Below, piece after piece: positions 62,540-64,000 of a stretch of DNA of 64,000 bases. Under the pieces are notes generated by a model. It had not been told where the DNA came from. It worked only from the letters and a program-made list of their open reading frames with translations, and searched no databases. Location: positions 620,001-684,000 of the forward strand of contig JAHGAU010000035.1 in NCBI GenBank assembly GCA_019925105.1, given 5' to 3'. Within the stretch, counting starts at the first letter, position 1, and every line of letters begins with the position of its first letter. Position numbers and translations under genes: made by a program. Source of the stretch: Niebla homalea (Eukaryota; Ascomycota; Lecanoromycetes; Lecanorales; Ramalinaceae).

Positions 62540-64000
62540 TTATAAATCTATATCCTTTAATACTATAATAAAGCCTTTAAGGATTCTTAATATTAAATAG
62601 TTTTTATTAATCGTTATTATATCTATAAAGCTTAATTATATCGTATATAAGTCTTTATAAAATTTAATAATAAAGCTTCTTATTATATTTATTTTTCTAA
62701 TATTAAAAAGACCGATAAAGCCGAAGTACTTCATTTAAGTAATTAATTTCTATAAATATTAAAATCTTAACTTAAAGAAGGCTACGGTAATATTAATAAT
62801 TTCCTTTTTCTTTACCGTTTATATCTCGATTATATCCGTAGACTTTAATAATATTTTATAATAAAACTCTTAGGAAAAATATACTTTTAAGGATAAACTC
62901 CGAGGTATAAAGGAAAAGATACGGACGTTCCTTTTGATTTATTTTTAATGGATTTTAATAGCCTTTTTAATAGTCTTTTTAATGCGGTTTAAGTTAAACG
63001 AGAATAAAGCAATAAGGGTAACTTCCTTATAATTTAATAATAAATCGTTAATTCTTTTTCTTTCCTATAGAAAAGGCCGCTATTTATAAATAAAAAAATA
63101 TATATTATAATTAGTATAAAAGCTTAATTCAATTTTAGTTATATTAAAGTTATCCTAGGTTATATTTACCGGGTTTTATAATAATTTATTTTTAAGGAAT
63201 TTTAAATATATAAATTAAGCTTATATTTATTAAAGGATAATATTATATAAAGGGTAAGATTTAAGGATAATAATATTATTATTTTTCTATAGGTATTTCT
63301 TTACGTATTAAATGGTTAAGGGAATTACCATATAAAGTAATAAAGATTTAATAAAAAGACTTAATAAATTTATAATAGTAAAGAAGGATAAAATAACTTA
63401 AGATTAATAATTTACGATAAGTAAAGTCGGCGATTAATTAATACGTATTTATTTAACTTATCTACCGATTCAATTATCTACGTTATACGGGCAAAGTTTA
63501 TACCTTGTTTTAATCCGGTATATTAAACCCGTAAATTAAGAAAAGAAAAATAAAGTATAAATTAAACTTAATATATTACGGGCTTTTAACGTAGGTATAA
63601 ATACGTATATATTTATATTAATTTATCCTAAAGTATATACCCTTATTTAAGAACGCTTAATTAAATTAAAAGAATATATTATTTAAAATTAAAAATTAAT
63701 TAAGTTTTACCGTTTAACTATATATAATTAATTAAAGTTACGTAATAATTATTACGTTAAACACTAAATATATTAAATAATAATTAAATTAAAATACCGT
63801 AAGTCCCTTAAACTTATAATTATAATACCTTCTTAACGTTATTATATCTTTATATTTTATATTAAAAATTAAGGTAATTACTTTATACCGTTTTTAAAAG
63901 ATTAGAATATATATTAATTTTTTAACTTAAAATTAAAAACTTAAATATATAAACTATATAACTTACTATATATTAAGAATTATTACAATAAGTTAACGTT
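62540..64000 (+). pseudogene. Unidentified long degraded gene, plus strand, runs off the window
   Basis: A single register of about 480 codons to the window end with no TGA; stops are TAA plus two or three TAG. Preserved stretches: KKTDKAEVLHLSN (about 62709-62747), LKEGYGNINNFLFLYRLY, PFDLFLMDFNSLFNSLFNA (62932-62988), YVIRAKFIPCFNPVY (about 63482-63526). The C-terminal part is likely to have been Pro/Thr/Gln-rich. I do not recognise the family. It lies downstream of the DUF3435 relic in the same direction, so cargo of the same element is one possibility. Confidence 0.5.

Overview
The window is a block of repeat-derived DNA from a filamentous ascomycete (Pezizomycotina type). It is extremely AT-rich. 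CpA/TpG is scarce, TpA is abundant, and recognisable protein-coding stretches are full of TAA where CAA would be expected. Paired LTRs of single elements differ almost only by C/T and G/A transitions. This is the footprint of repeat-induced point mutation (RIP). I found no intact host gene, no rRNA or tRNA, and no CRISPR array. All coding remnants are pseudogenes. The species cannot be named from the sequence.

The backbone is one Tad-clade-like LINE family (about 5.8 kb, ORF1 plus an endonuclease/RT/RNase H ORF2, ending in a TCAA-type tetranucleotide tail). Nine copies or fragments are present: plus strand at 1-235 joined to 7875-11645, 11996-17781, 17808-18080, 33972-39772, 44976-47935 and 53163-53323; minus strand at 21781-24254, 28151-33916 and 41166-44967. 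Two full-length copies stand head to head around an A22 run at about 33.93 kb.

LTR elements are inserted in and between these. In the first 12 kb there is a three-layer nest. The LINE is split by a short gag-only LTR element (236-7869, TSD ATAAC). That element is split by a 5.6-kb Ty1/copia element (1256-6843, TSD CCTAT). Two more short gag-only LTR elements lie at 18484-20829 and 24497-26539, and a solo LTR at 24329-24465. A second copia (minus, 47936-52917) keeps its 5' LTR and leader but is cut off inside RT. A third survives only as its RNase H end (about 54041-54980). A Ty3/gypsy RNase H fragment sits at about 40.7-41.13 kb.

The right end (53.3-64 kb) is different. It holds a plus-strand RIP-degraded gene (about 55450-57534) matching the fungal DUF3435 tyrosine recombinase family, to which Starship 'captain' proteins belong, including a C-terminal zinc-finger-like tail. 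It also holds a minus-strand Gly/Asn-rich repeat protein relic, two minisatellites, and at least one further long degraded plus-strand frame I cannot name. Nothing here is likely to be expressed as functional protein. The biology visible is element insertion, nesting, RIP and breakage, with a possible dead Starship- or Crypton-like element at the right end.
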